A stretch of 64,000 nucleotides of DNA, from NCBI RefSeq assembly GCF_900111175.1, contig NZ_FOGI01000004.1:434001-498000 (forward strand), in the 5' to 3' direction. The stretch's first letter is position 1; each line of letters opens with the position of its first letter. Source of the stretch: Actinokineospora terrae. GTDB taxonomy: Bacteria; Actinomycetota; Actinomycetes; Mycobacteriales; Pseudonocardiaceae. This document shows positions 1-7,982 of this stretch, in pieces. The translations under genes were made by a program, and so were the position numbers. Under the pieces are notes generated by a model. That model made no database searches and was not told where the DNA came from. It saw only the letters and a program-made list of their open reading frames with translations.

Positions 1-473
1 TGGTCGGTGTGCTGCGCAACGAGACAACCGAGCACCACCCCCGGGAAACACGCGACGAGCCGACCGAGGTACCTGACCTGTCTACCTTGGTAGCCGAGTC
101 GGAGTCCGTGGGTGTGCCGGTAGAGCTGAAGCGCGACGGTGACCCTGCCCGCATCTCGGCCGCCGTTGGCCGTACCGCGTATCGGGTAGTGCAAGAGTCC
201 CTGACCAATATCCGCAAGCACGCTCCGGGAGCACCGACCAGCGTGCACGTGCGCTACGGCGGTGACCGGGTCCGGTTGACGATCCGCAACGCGGTCGCGA
301 CCCGGTCCGTCGACAGTGGACTTTCCGGTTCCGGTTCCGGGGCAGGTCTGACAGGCTTGCGGCAGCGGGTCGAGCTCGTCGGGGGCACCTTGACCTCGGG
401 CCCGCTGCCCAGCGGGGGTTTCGAGGTCGACGCGGTGCTCCCCGCGTTCGTGCCTGCCCCGGAGAGCGCGTAG
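1..473 (+). CDS. Sensor histidine kinase, C-terminal part (5' truncated by window edge)
   Basis: The frame is already open at the left edge, so the sensory half and the phospho-accepting histidine lie outside the window. What remains is the HATPase_c domain of the NarX/DesK class: the N-box-like stretch QESLTNIRKHA (about 193-225) and the glycine-rich GAGLTGLRQRV box (about 340-375). A classical D-x-G-x-G segment is not obvious; the region before the G2 box is Ser/Gly-rich, as in some actinobacterial kinases. It ends at the TAG directly before the response regulator ATG, so the two genes are surely cotranscribed and form one two-component system. The signal is unknown because the input domain is not visible. 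Confidence 0.85.
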   Translation, partial: VGVLRNETTEHHPRETRDEPTEVPDLSTLVAESESVGVPVELKRDGDPARISAAVGRTAYRVVQESLTNIRKHAPGAPTSVHVRYGGDRVRLTIRNAVATRSVDSGLSGSGSGAGLTGLRQRVELVGGTLTSGPLPSGGFEVDAVLPAFVPAPESA

Positions 474-1124
474 ATGATCCGAGTAGTCGTCGTGGACGAC
501 GAGCCGATGGTGTGCGCCCACCTGCGCACGATCCTCGGGTCGGCGCCGGACATCGACGTGGTCGACACCGCCGAGGACGGCGCGGCGGCGGTGGAGGCCG
601 TGATCCGGCACGAGCCGCACGTGGTCTTGATGGACCTGCGGATGCCGGGGGTGGACGGGCTGACCGCGATCGAGCGGATCGTGCGGCTGCCCGGCGCGCC
701 CGCGGTGGTAGCGCTGACGACGTTCGACGCGGACCAGTACGTGATCAGGGCGTTGCGCGCGGGGGCATCGGGCTTCCTGGTGAAGACGACACCGCCAGAG
801 GACCTGATCAGCCTCGTCAGGGTTGCCGCTGACGGGCACACGGTCCTGTCCCCGGCCGCGACCCGCAGGCTGGTAGCGGCAAGAGTCGGCGAGCAGGCCG
901 CACGGGACCGCGCGTTGCGGCGGGTGCGGGAGTTGACCGAGCGGGAGACCGAGGTCTTGGCCGGGCTCGGCGCGGGGCTGTCGAACGCGCAGATCGCGGG
1001 CAGCCTGTCGCTGAGCGAGGCCACGGTGAAGAGCTACGTGTCGCGGATGCTGGTCAAGCTGGAGTGCGCCAACCGGACGCAAGCGGGCCTCTTGGCCTAC
1101 GACGCGGGGCTGGTCACGCGCTGA
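474..1124 (+). CDS. LuxR/NarL-family response regulator
   Basis: The 216-residue product has a receiver domain (about 1-120) with acidic pocket D8-D9, phospho-acceptor D54 in LMDLRMPG, a T/S switch around residue 82 and K104 in LVKTT. A LuxR-type helix-turn-helix follows at about 150-212 (LTERETEVLAGLGAGLSNAQ). It starts with ATG immediately after the kinase stop codon and is therefore translationally coupled to its cognate kinase. It should bind DNA as a phosphorylation-dependent dimer. The regulon is unknown. The next gene, 56 bases downstream, encodes a secreted protein and could be a target, but no operator was recognised. Confidence 0.92.
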   Translation: MIRVVVVDDEPMVCAHLRTILGSAPDIDVVDTAEDGAAAVEAVIRHEPHVVLMDLRMPGVDGLTAIERIVRLPGAPAVVALTTFDADQYVIRALRAGASGFLVKTTPPEDLISLVRVAADGHTVLSPAATRRLVAARVGEQAARDRALRRVRELTERETEVLAGLGAGLSNAQIAGSLSLSEATVKSYVSRMLVKLECANRTQAGLLAYDAGLVTR

Positions 1125-1180
1125 CGGGTACGGCGTTTGGACCTGTCTGGGGGCGCCGCGGCTGGTCTAGGTTCCGCGAC

Positions 1181-2260
1181 ATGAAGCGACCCCTCATCAT
1201 CGGCGTGCTGGCCGTCGCGGCGGCAAGCACGCTGGCCGTGCCCGCCTCGGCGACCCCCGACGCCGGGGCAGCGGGCCACGGTCCCACCCTGACCTGGCGG
1301 TTGTCCCCCACCGGATCCGACGCGCGGCTGCGCGGGCTGTCGGCGGTCAGCGCGAAGGTCGCGTGGGCCAGCGGCAGCGGCGGCACGGTCCTGCGCACCA
1401 CCGACGGCGGCCGCACCTGGTCGCGCACCTCCCCGCCCGGCACCGAGACCCTGGAACTGCGCGACATCGAGGCGTTCGACGCGCGCACGGCGGTCGCGTT
1501 GAGCATCGGCCCCGGTGACCAGTCGCGGATCGTCCGCACCACCGATGGCGGCGCGACCTGGACCGAGTCGTTCCGCAACGCCGAGCCCACCGCGTTCTAC
1601 GACTGCCTGGCGTTCTTCGACCGGCGGCACGGCCTGGCGCTCAGCGACCCGGTCGACGGCAAGTTCCGGTTGCTCTCGACCGACGACGGTGGCCGTACCT
1701 GGTCGGTCGTGCCCAGCGACGGCGTGCCGCCCGCGCTGGACGGTGAGTTCGCGTTCGCCGCGAGCGGGCAGTGCGTGAGCGTCGCGGGTGCTCGGGACGC
1801 GTGGATCGCGACCGGCGGCGGGTCGAAGGCGCGGGTCTTGCACTCGTCGGACCGCGGCCGGACGTGGGCGGTCAGCGACACCGTCCTGGCCAGCAACGCG
1901 AGCGCCGGGGTGTTCGCGACCGCGTTCCGCGACCGGTCCCGCGGGATCGCTGTCGGCGGTGACTACGCCAAGCCTGACGGCGCCGTCGACGCGCTCGGCA
2001 CTACCCGCGACGGTGGCCGTACCTGGCAGAAGCCGTCGTCCGCGCCCAAGGGGTACCGCTCAGGCGTCACCTGGCACCCGTTCCTGCACACGGTCGCGAT
2101 CGCCGTTGGACCTACCGGCAGCGACATCACCCTGGACGAGGGTCGCAACTGGCGTCCGTTCGACGCCGGTAGCTTCGACACCGTCGACTGCGCTGCCGAT
2201 GGCTCTTGCTGGGCCGCAGGTGAGAAGGGCCGTGTGGCGACTTTGCGCCTAGGGTTCTGA
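1181..2260 (+). CDS. Secreted BNR/YCF48-like beta-propeller protein
   Basis: The 359-residue product begins with a Sec signal peptide (MKRPLIIG, then an Ala-rich core, cut near PASA-TPD). The mature part has about six BNR/Asp-box repeats of the type TTDGGRTWS, spaced 45-60 residues apart, the pattern of YCF48/sialidase-like propellers. The frame is open upstream to 1064, but the ATG at 1181 is chosen because it places the signal peptide at the N-terminus. No sialidase catalytic residues are evident, so an enzymatic role is not claimed. In actinomycetes such proteins are usually annotated as oxidoreductases without experimental support. It lies 2 bases before the next gene, suggesting one transcript. 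Confidence 0.75.
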   Translation: MKRPLIIGVLAVAAASTLAVPASATPDAGAAGHGPTLTWRLSPTGSDARLRGLSAVSAKVAWASGSGGTVLRTTDGGRTWSRTSPPGTETLELRDIEAFDARTAVALSIGPGDQSRIVRTTDGGATWTESFRNAEPTAFYDCLAFFDRRHGLALSDPVDGKFRLLSTDDGGRTWSVVPSDGVPPALDGEFAFAASGQCVSVAGARDAWIATGGGSKARVLHSSDRGRTWAVSDTVLASNASAGVFATAFRDRSRGIAVGGDYAKPDGAVDALGTTRDGGRTWQKPSSAPKGYRSGVTWHPFLHTVAIAVGPTGSDITLDEGRNWRPFDAGSFDTVDCAADGSCWAAGEKGRVATLRLGF

Positions 2261-2261
2261 C

Positions 2262-2642
2262 ATGCCTTCTAGCGTGGTGAACATCGCCTTCGACTCCAAC
2301 GACAACTACGCCTTGGCCCAGTGGTGGTCCCAGGTGGTCGGTCACCCGGTCGACCCGGAGTGCGTCGATGGCGAGGAAGAGGCCTGGATCCCGGTCCCGG
2401 GCAGTCCGACGCTGTTCTTCAACCGGGTCCCCGAGCCCAAGGCGGTCAAGAACCGGGTGCACCTGTGCCTGACCCCGGACGTCCCCCGCGACGAGGAGGT
2501 CGAGCGGCTGCTGGCGGCGGGCGCCCAGCTCGTCGATGACCGGCGTCAGCCCGACGGCACCGGGTGGGCGGTGCTCGCCGACCCGGAGGGCAATGAGTTC
2601 TGCGTGCTGCGCAGCGCGGCCGAGCGGGCCGCCACCTCCTGA
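2262..2642 (+). CDS. VOC (glyoxalase/bleomycin resistance-like) family protein
   Basis: The 126-residue product is one vicinal-oxygen-chelate fold unit made of two beta-alpha-beta-beta-beta modules. It opens with a typical FDSNDNYALAQWWSQVVG segment and closes with the signature WAVLADPEGNEFCVL. It is of the small glyoxalase-like type common in actinomycetes, where substrates are rarely known. The ATG follows the TGA of the upstream gene by one base, and a strong hairpin terminator begins 11 bases after its stop, so it ends an operon with the preceding gene. The exact reaction cannot be inferred. Confidence 0.8.
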   Translation: MPSSVVNIAFDSNDNYALAQWWSQVVGHPVDPECVDGEEEAWIPVPGSPTLFFNRVPEPKAVKNRVHLCLTPDVPRDEEVERLLAAGAQLVDDRRQPDGTGWAVLADPEGNEFCVLRSAAERAATS

Positions 2643-2653
2643 CCCGACACCCC

Positions 2654-2687
2654 CGGCGCCCCGATGGTCCAGACCATCGGGGCGCCG
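2654..2687 (+). terminator. Rho-independent terminator with a DasR-like core
   Basis: A perfect 15-16 bp inverted repeat (CGGCGCCCCGATGGTC and its complement) sits 11 bases after the VOC gene and is followed by CTTTG. Stability and position fit a terminator. The loop-proximal part holds the 12-mer TGGTCCAGACCA at 2665-2676, the exact reverse complement of the two palindromes at 2765-2776 and 2877-2888. Confidence 0.8.
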
Positions 2688-2763
2688 CTTTGTCAAGACC
2701 CGGAAACGGTGCCGATAACCGGGCGAATCGGCCCGGCATCGGTTCACGAACGCTAACTTCGAT

Positions 2764-2777
2764 GTGGTCTGGACCAC
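2764..2777. promoter_or_regulatory. DasR-like operator (dre), copy 1
   Basis: The palindrome GTGGTCTGGACCAC matches the known DasR response element core TGGTCTAGACCA except for one central base. DasR is the GntR-family repressor of aminosugar and chitin metabolism in streptomycetes. It lies in the 342-base gap between the VOC gene and cutC, 208 bases before the cutC start. The flanks (ATG before, ACT and then TTCCCCG after) resemble those of copy 2. Confidence 0.6.
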
Positions 2778-2875
2778 TATTCCCCGACATTCGCCCGACC
2801 CGCTCGGCGGCCGTCCACAGCGCACGTCGAGGCGGCGAAGTTGTAGCCAGCGCACAAGAACCAGGGTCGAAGTAT

Positions 2876-2889
2876 GTGGTCTGGACCAC
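2876..2889. promoter_or_regulatory. DasR-like operator (dre), copy 2
   Basis: This is a second identical GTGGTCTGGACCAC, 112 bases after copy 1 and 96 bases before the cutC start codon, again followed by ACT and a CCCCG stretch. Two identical operators upstream of one gene suggest cooperative repression. The rest of the 2690-2984 gap shows no convincing gene. Confidence 0.6.
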
Positions 2890-2984
2890 TTCTCCCCGCA
2901 GGAAGTCGTGGTCGACCTGTGTGAACCCCGGGATTGTCGAACCCGGGGCATTACAAATCGGCGGCCAGGCCGGATGATGGCGCG

Positions 2985-3680
2985 GTGACCGTTTCCTCGC
3001 CACAGCGCGGTTTGCTGGAGATCATCGCCTTGACCGTCGCCGACGCGGTGGCCGCCCAACAGGGTGGCGCCGACCGGATCGAAGTCGTCGCCCAGATGGA
3101 CCGGGACGGGCTGACCCCCGATCCCGACCTGGTCGCCGAGATGCGCGCGGCGGTGGACATCCCGCTGCGGGTGATGGTGCGCGGCACGGACGGCTTCACC
3201 GCGGACGAGGCCGAGCTGACGCGACTGGTCGCCACGGTCGGCGAGTTGCGTGAGGCGGGGGCCCAGGAGTTCGTGCTCGGCTTCCTGACCGAGAAGGGCG
3301 AGGTAGACCTAGAGGCAACCCACGCCGTCGTTGACGCTATCGGCGGCTCCCCGTGGACCTTCCACCGTGCGGTCGACCACGCTGCCGACGCCCGACAGGC
3401 CTGGGCGGCACTGCGCGGCCTCCCCGGCCTGGACACGGTCCTCACCGCCGGTTCCGCTCGCGGCTTAGAGGATGGCCTCCCCCGCCTCGCCGCCCGTGAG
3501 GATTGGCGTGAGGCGGGCGTACGGCTCCTCGCAGGCGGTGGCCTCAAGCACGCTCACGTCCCCGGCCTGCGCTCGATCGGCGTCAACGCCATCCACGCGG
3601 GCGGCTTGGTGCGAGACGGCTGGACAGCCCCGGTGGAGATCGACCGCGTCCGCGCCCTCCGCGCCCTGCTCGACAGCTGA
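2985..3680 (+). CDS. cutC: CutC family protein
   Basis: The 231-residue TIM-barrel protein has hallmark CutC motifs: an N-terminal LEIIALTVADAVAAQQGGADRIE segment in which the Gly-Ala-Asp-Arg-(I/L)-Glu block is diagnostic, a FHRAVDH motif at the middle, and LTAGSA followed by an AGGG turn near the end. The family is historically linked to copper homeostasis, but its biochemical activity is poorly settled. The GTG at 2985 is chosen because homology begins there; it has only a weak ribosome binding site, and the frame is open further upstream. Two DasR-like sites lie in the 220 bases before it, which would be unusual for a copper gene and fits better with sugar-related control. Confidence 0.85.
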   Translation: MTVSSPQRGLLEIIALTVADAVAAQQGGADRIEVVAQMDRDGLTPDPDLVAEMRAAVDIPLRVMVRGTDGFTADEAELTRLVATVGELREAGAQEFVLGFLTEKGEVDLEATHAVVDAIGGSPWTFHRAVDHAADARQAWAALRGLPGLDTVLTAGSARGLEDGLPRLAAREDWREAGVRLLAGGGLKHAHVPGLRSIGVNAIHAGGLVRDGWTAPVEIDRVRALRALLDS

Positions 3681-3837
3681 CCCCTCTCGCCGCCGGGGCC
3701 TCCCCCGGTCACTCCATCCACATCCCCCCGATCTGTCCACAACCCCGGTCCCGTCCTTGTTTGCCCAGGTCACCCCGCCATACTGTGATCTCAAGGGGCC
3801 AATGGACGATCTTGGCCCGGCATGGGGAAGGGGAGCT

Positions 3838-4236
3838 GTGACCACGATCCGGACCAAGCGCACCGGGGAGCACGTCTTCACGGCCGTCAACGACCGCGGG
3901 GCGTCGGTCGAAGTGGGGCGGGCAGGCCAGGACGGCGTGTTCAGCCCGGTCGAGCTGCTCCTCGCGGCCGCGGCGGCCTGCGTGGGCATCACGGCGGAGG
4001 AGCTGGTGCTGCGGCGGACCGGCACCGCTCCCCTGGTCGACGCCACGGACGTCCGGCCGCCGGGCGCGCACGAGCTGGACGGCGTCCGGATCGACGTGGG
4101 CATCGACATGAGCGCGTTGGACGACACGGCGCGCCAGGAGTTGCTCGACGTGGTCGACCGGGCGGTCACCGCGCTGTGCACGGTGACGCGGACGTTGAAG
4201 CGGTCCACCGCGATCGACATGGTGGTGGCCCCGTGA
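3838..4236 (+). CDS. OsmC-like peroxiredoxin family protein
   Basis: The 132-residue product has the OsmC/Ohr fold pattern: FSPVELLLAAAAACVGIT with a conserved Cys in the long helix, and a second Cys in the C-terminal CTVTRTLKR strand. These correspond to the two redox cysteines of OsmC proteins, which reduce organic hydroperoxides. The GTG at 3838 is preceded by GGGGAG and fits the family start; an in-frame ATG at 3802 is an alternative. Its stop overlaps the start of the Nudix gene (GTGA), so the two are translationally coupled. The preferred peroxide is unknown. Confidence 0.75.
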   Translation: MTTIRTKRTGEHVFTAVNDRGASVEVGRAGQDGVFSPVELLLAAAAACVGITAEELVLRRTGTAPLVDATDVRPPGAHELDGVRIDVGIDMSALDDTARQELLDVVDRAVTALCTVTRTLKRSTAIDMVVAP

Positions 4237-4709
4237 CCAGGAACTCGCACTGCTCCTTCTGCGGCACCCGCTACCCCGATGGACTTCCCTGGCCCAGGCA
4301 GTGCGCACACTGCGGACAGACCTCGTACCTGAATCCGGTTCCGGTTGCCGTGCTGCTGCTGCCGGTCAACGGCGGCCTCTTAGTCGTACGGCGCGACATC
4401 GAGCCGAAGGAGTTGGCGCTGCCTGGTGGGTTCGTGGACCACGGCGAGTCGTGGCAGGCAGCGGCAGCGCGAGAGCTGCACGAAGAGGCCGGTGTCACTG
4501 TCGACGCTGACCAGATCACCCTGTTCGACGCTGTAAGCGCTCCAGACGGCACGCTCCTGGTCTTCGGGTTAGCCCCCGCGACGACGGAGTCAGCCCTACC
4601 GCCGTCTGTCTCCACCAACGAGACCACAGGCTGGGAGTTGATCCAAGGACCGGTCACGTTGGCGTTCCCTCTGCACACCAGGGTGGTCGAGGCCTACTTC
4701 AACCGGTAA
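4233..4709 (+). CDS. Nudix hydrolase with N-terminal zinc ribbon
   Basis: The 158-residue product opens with a zinc ribbon (CSFCGTRYP then CAHCGQ, two CxxC pairs within residues 6-30). The Nudix domain follows, with a full Nudix box starting GGFVDHGESW and ending RELHEEAGV. Ribbon-Nudix fusions resemble the NudC/NADH pyrophosphatase-like or ADP-ribose branch, but the substrate is not determinable here. The GTG overlaps the upstream stop by 3 bases. The gene is followed by a 140-base gap before the CobW-type gene. Confidence 0.82.
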   Translation: MTRNSHCSFCGTRYPDGLPWPRQCAHCGQTSYLNPVPVAVLLLPVNGGLLVVRRDIEPKELALPGGFVDHGESWQAAAARELHEEAGVTVDADQITLFDAVSAPDGTLLVFGLAPATTESALPPSVSTNETTGWELIQGPVTLAFPLHTRVVEAYFNR

Positions 4710-4806
4710 GCCCAACGTCGGACCCCACCTCATCCCCAAGCGTGACGCCTCCGGGTGAGCGGCTGCTTACCGTTGGTCTGGGGGCAAGAGGGGGATCCGG
4801 GGGTGA

Positions 4807-4839
4807 TAGCCCCCGCCGGGCGCGACTCGGCGGGGGCTA
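4807..4839 (+). promoter_or_regulatory. Perfect 12-bp hairpin just before the cobW-like start
   Basis: The arms TAGCCCCCGCCG and CGGCGGGGGCTA enclose a 9-base loop and end 10 bases before the GTG at 4850. No U-tract follows. It could end the upstream operon or could mask the ribosome binding region of the CobW-like gene. No known riboswitch consensus was recognised. Confidence 0.5.
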
Positions 4840-4849
4840 CCCTCGCCGG

Positions 4850-5822
4850 GTGGACATCCCGGTACTGGTGGTCGCGGGCTTCCTCGGTGCGGGCAAGACC
4901 ACCCTGCTCAACCACCTCCTGCACACCGCGTCAGACCTGCGGGTCGGCGTCATCGTCAACGACTTCGGCAAGGTCAACATCGACGCGTTGACAGTGGCCG
5001 CGCAGGTCGACTCCATGGTGTCGCTCGGCAACGGCTGCCTGTGCTGCGCGGTCGACCCGGAGGAGCTGGACGCGATGCTGGAGCGGCTGGCGCACCCCGA
5101 CGGGCCGGTCGATGTCATCGTCATCGAAGCGAGCGGCCTCGCGGAGCCGCCCGCGATGGTCAAGATGGTGCTGGCCAGCGCGAACCCGCACATCCGCTAC
5201 GGCGGCCTGGTCGAGGTGGTCGACGCCGCCGAGTTCACCGAGAGCAGGCGCGCACCCCCGACTGGACCTGCACCTGCGCCAAGCCGACCTGGTGCTGCTC
5301 AACAAGGCCGACCGCGCCGAGCCTGGTGTGCTGGAACTGGTGCGCGAACTGGCCGAGGGGACGCCGGTAGTGCCAACCGAGTACGGCAGGGTTGACCCGG
5401 CTCTGTTGTTCGACCCGGTCGACCGGCCGGATCCGGTAGAGCGGCAACTGTCCTTCGAGGACCTGGTCGAGCACGAGGAGCACCTGCACGCGGGCTACGC
5501 GAGCGTCGAGTTCGGCCACGACACGCCACTGCATCCGTTGCGGTTCGCGAGGTTCCTCACCGAGCGGCCCGCCGGGCTCTACCGGATGAAGGGCTTCGCG
5601 TGGTTCGCGGGCACCGATGAGCCGCTGGGTGTGCAGACCGTGGGGTCCTCGGTGTGGGTGACGCAGGCGCCGGACGCCGCTCGGCGCACGGACCTGGTGA
5701 TGATCGGCGCCAACCTGGACGCGGACGCGATCACCGCCGAGCTGCGCGATTGCGTGGCCACCGACGACGACACCATCGACCCACTGGACCTGTTGTCGAT
5801 CACGCGCTACCAGCAGTCCTAA
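4850..5822 (+). pseudogene. CobW/COG0523 GTP-binding protein, interrupted by a frameshift
   Basis: COG0523 proteins are GTPase metallochaperones for zinc, cobalt or nitrile hydratase centres. The first part, from the GTG at 4850, encodes VVAGFLGAGKTTLLNHLL (P-loop), the family metal motif GCLCC and the EASGLAEP switch, and runs in frame to VVDAAEFTES near 5246. The second part is in another frame from about 5250 (AHPRLDLHLRQADLVLLNKADR) and carries the NKAD GTPase motif and the C-terminal CobW_C domain to 5822. The two parts fit end to end as one protein of about 323 residues, so one extra base (or two missing) near 5244-5252 breaks the gene. Both halves keep normal codon use, which points to a recent mutation or a sequencing error rather than old decay. 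Confidence 0.8.
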
Positions 5823-5826
5823 ATAG

Positions 5827-5858
5827 ACGCGGCGGGCACTCGGAAGTGCCCGCCGCGT
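5827..5858. terminator. Bidirectional terminator between cobW-like gene and chitinase
   Basis: A perfect 14-bp stem (ACGCGGCGGGCACT and its complement) with the tetraloop CGGA lies in the 48-base gap between convergent genes, ending 12 bases from the chitinase stop. It can serve both transcripts. Confidence 0.8.
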
Positions 5859-5870
5859 AACACCTATCGA

Positions 5871-7982
5871 CTAGCGCTTGCTGATAGCCCTAGCAACGCT
5901 GCCCGCGGTAACGGTGACGTCGTCGGCGAAGACAGTGCCGAGGCCGTACCAACCGTGGACGTAGACGGTCACGGCACCGCTGGCGCCAGTGGTGAACGGC
6001 AGCGACACCTCCTGCCAGTCAGCCGGGGAGGCCCAAGTGCTGGCGGTAGCGCCACCGCGAACGCCGATGAACGCGTAGGTGCCCTTGACCCAAGCCCGCA
6101 GGGTGTAAGCGGTGTTGGGCTGCAGGGTCAGCGCCTGCGACGCCTCACCGGTGCTGGAGTTGGTCGCGGCGACCGAGAGCGCGTAGGTGCCACCGTGGGC
6201 GCCGGAGCCGACGACCGAGGTCCCCGACTGGGCGGTCCAAGGAGCCAGCGAACCGGTCTCGAAGTCACCGTTGACGACAGGGCCAGTACCCGGGTTACCC
6301 GCGTTGACAGTCACGGTGAAGCTGGTGCTGTGCTTGCCCGACGGCGCCGAACCACCGATGTAGAAGTCGTAGGTGCCGGGGGTAGCGGTGGGGGTAGCGG
6401 TAACCGTGATGGTCGCGTTGCCGCCCGCGGTGACAGAAGTCGGGTTGATGGCAACGCTGACACCACTCTGCGGCTTCGTGGCGCTCAACGTGATGGTCTG
6501 CGGGGTGCCGATGGCCGTGGTGTTCAACGTGGTCGTCGCGTTCTTACCGCGGTCGAGGGTCACCGAGGCCGGGTTGACCGCGAGTCCGAAGTCGTTGGCC
6601 GGCTGGGTTCCGTTGACCGTGACGGCGACAGTCGCAGTGTGGCTGCCAGAAGCGGCGGATCCGGTAACCGTGAACTGGTAGGTACCGGGGGTCGCGCTGG
6701 CGTTGGCGGTGAAGGTAACCGTCGCCGAGTTTCCTGCGGTGACGCTACCGGGGTTGACGGCAGCGGTGACTCCACCTTGTGCAGGACCGGCAGAGAGGGT
6801 GACGGTCTGCGCCGCGCCAGAGGTGACGGCAGTGCTGACGGTCGAGGTGGCGGTCTTACCCGGGTCGAGGCTGACCGCGGCCGGGTTCACCGACAGCGAG
6901 TAGTCATCGGACGGGTTCTGGCTGCCACCGGTGAACGGCGCGAAGGTCTTGCTGAAGTAGTAGAGCTCCTGCGCGATGCCAGAGCAGTCGTCACGAGCGG
7001 CACCGCCGGGGCAGTTGCCGTTGTCGCGCTGCAGGGCCCAGAACGACAGCGTGTTGATGCCCTTCTGCAGGGCCCAGTTGTAGACGGTGACCGCGTCGGC
7101 CTTGGTGAAGGTCTCGGCCGGGCCGAAGTCGTCGACACCGATCATCTCGGTCACGCCGACCATGCCCCACAGCTGCGCCTGGGTCTTGGCCGGGTACAGC
7201 TGCGCGAGGGTGTTGACCAGGCCCTGGGACGCGGTCTTGGTGTCCTCGGCCATGTTGTGCGTGCCCGCGTTGTCGTAGTAGTCGAACGTCATGATGTTGA
7301 CGACGTCGACCTCGGCGTTGTTCTGCACGGCGTTGCGCAGCAGTGCGACGCCGTTCTGCGCAAGACCGGTCGTGGTGGTCGGCAGGGTGTAGGAGAACTG
7401 GATCTGCCTGCCGTTGGCCTTCGCCCAGTCCTTGGTGAGCTTGACGGCCTTGTTGCGCCGGTCGACACCCGCGGTGTTGTCCAGCGCGTCGATCTCGATG
7501 TCGAGGTCGATGCGGCTGATGTCGTAGGTGGTGATCAGGCGCTGGTACTCGGCGGCGATCTTGTTGACGTCGGTGCAGCTGTCGGCCAGCTCCGTGCCGG
7601 TGGTGTCGGCGGTGTAGCCGCCGAAGGACGGGATGACGTCACCGCCCGCGGCCTGGATCTGCTTGATCTGCGCGCCGAAGGTCGCCTGACCGATCGGCAT
7701 GCTGGTGTCGCCGTTCCACAGCGCGGTGCACGAGCCGGGGCTGGCGGTCTGCAGGAAGGCCATGGTGAGGTACTTGGCGCCGGAGGCGGCCGAGAGGGTG
7801 GCCGGGTTCTCGCCGGTCCACGCCTCGAAGTAGGGCGCGAAGACCCTGGTGGGAAGGGGTTTGGCCGCCACGGTGGTGGCGGGGGCCGCCTGCGCCGAGT
7901 TGGTCACCATCGTGATGCCGACGACGGAGGCCGCCGCGGCCGCGGTGGCGAGCAGTGCGGTGAGTGGTCTGGACAGCCGCAT
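5871..7982 (-). CDS. Secreted GH18 chitinase with two Ig-like domains and a carbohydrate-binding module
   Basis: The 703-residue product hydrolyses beta-1,4-linked GlcNAc polymers outside the cell. It has a signal peptide (about 1-32, cut after AQA) and a GH18 barrel at about 45-335 with SRIDLDIE (153-163 region; E163 is the proton donor). Two repeated domains follow, of the NPASVTLDRGKNATTT type, each about 90 residues. The C-terminus (about 545-690) is a jelly-roll carbohydrate-binding module of the CBM4/9/22-like superfamily (GDFETGSLAPW). The first Asp of DxxDxDxE is Ser, as in some GH18 subfamilies. The ATG at 7982 is chosen because it gives the signal peptide. A DasR-like operator lies 75 bases upstream, so induction by chitin breakdown products is likely. 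Confidence 0.9.
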   Translation of the reverse strand: MRLSRPLTALLATAAAAASVVGITMVTNSAQAAPATTVAAKPLPTRVFAPYFEAWTGENPATLSAASGAKYLTMAFLQTASPGSCTALWNGDTSMPIGQATFGAQIKQIQAAGGDVIPSFGGYTADTTGTELADSCTDVNKIAAEYQRLITTYDISRIDLDIEIDALDNTAGVDRRNKAVKLTKDWAKANGRQIQFSYTLPTTTTGLAQNGVALLRNAVQNNAEVDVVNIMTFDYYDNAGTHNMAEDTKTASQGLVNTLAQLYPAKTQAQLWGMVGVTEMIGVDDFGPAETFTKADAVTVYNWALQKGINTLSFWALQRDNGNCPGGAARDDCSGIAQELYYFSKTFAPFTGGSQNPSDDYSLSVNPAAVSLDPGKTATSTVSTAVTSGAAQTVTLSAGPAQGGVTAAVNPGSVTAGNSATVTFTANASATPGTYQFTVTGSAASGSHTATVAVTVNGTQPANDFGLAVNPASVTLDRGKNATTTLNTTAIGTPQTITLSATKPQSGVSVAINPTSVTAGGNATITVTATPTATPGTYDFYIGGSAPSGKHSTSFTVTVNAGNPGTGPVVNGDFETGSLAPWTAQSGTSVVGSGAHGGTYALSVAATNSSTGEASQALTLQPNTAYTLRAWVKGTYAFIGVRGGATASTWASPADWQEVSLPFTTGASGAVTVYVHGWYGLGTVFADDVTVTAGSVARAISKR

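Noticed and set aside
1162..1173. TGGTCTAG half-site of a DasR-like box before the BNR-like gene
   Set aside because: Only the left half matches (TGGTCTAGGTTC); the right half has four mismatches and there is no symmetry.
5990..7975. Loss of the first Asp in the GH18 DxxDxDxE motif as an inactivating change
   Set aside because: The DxDxE core with catalytic Glu is intact, and a non-Asp first position occurs in active GH18 subfamilies.
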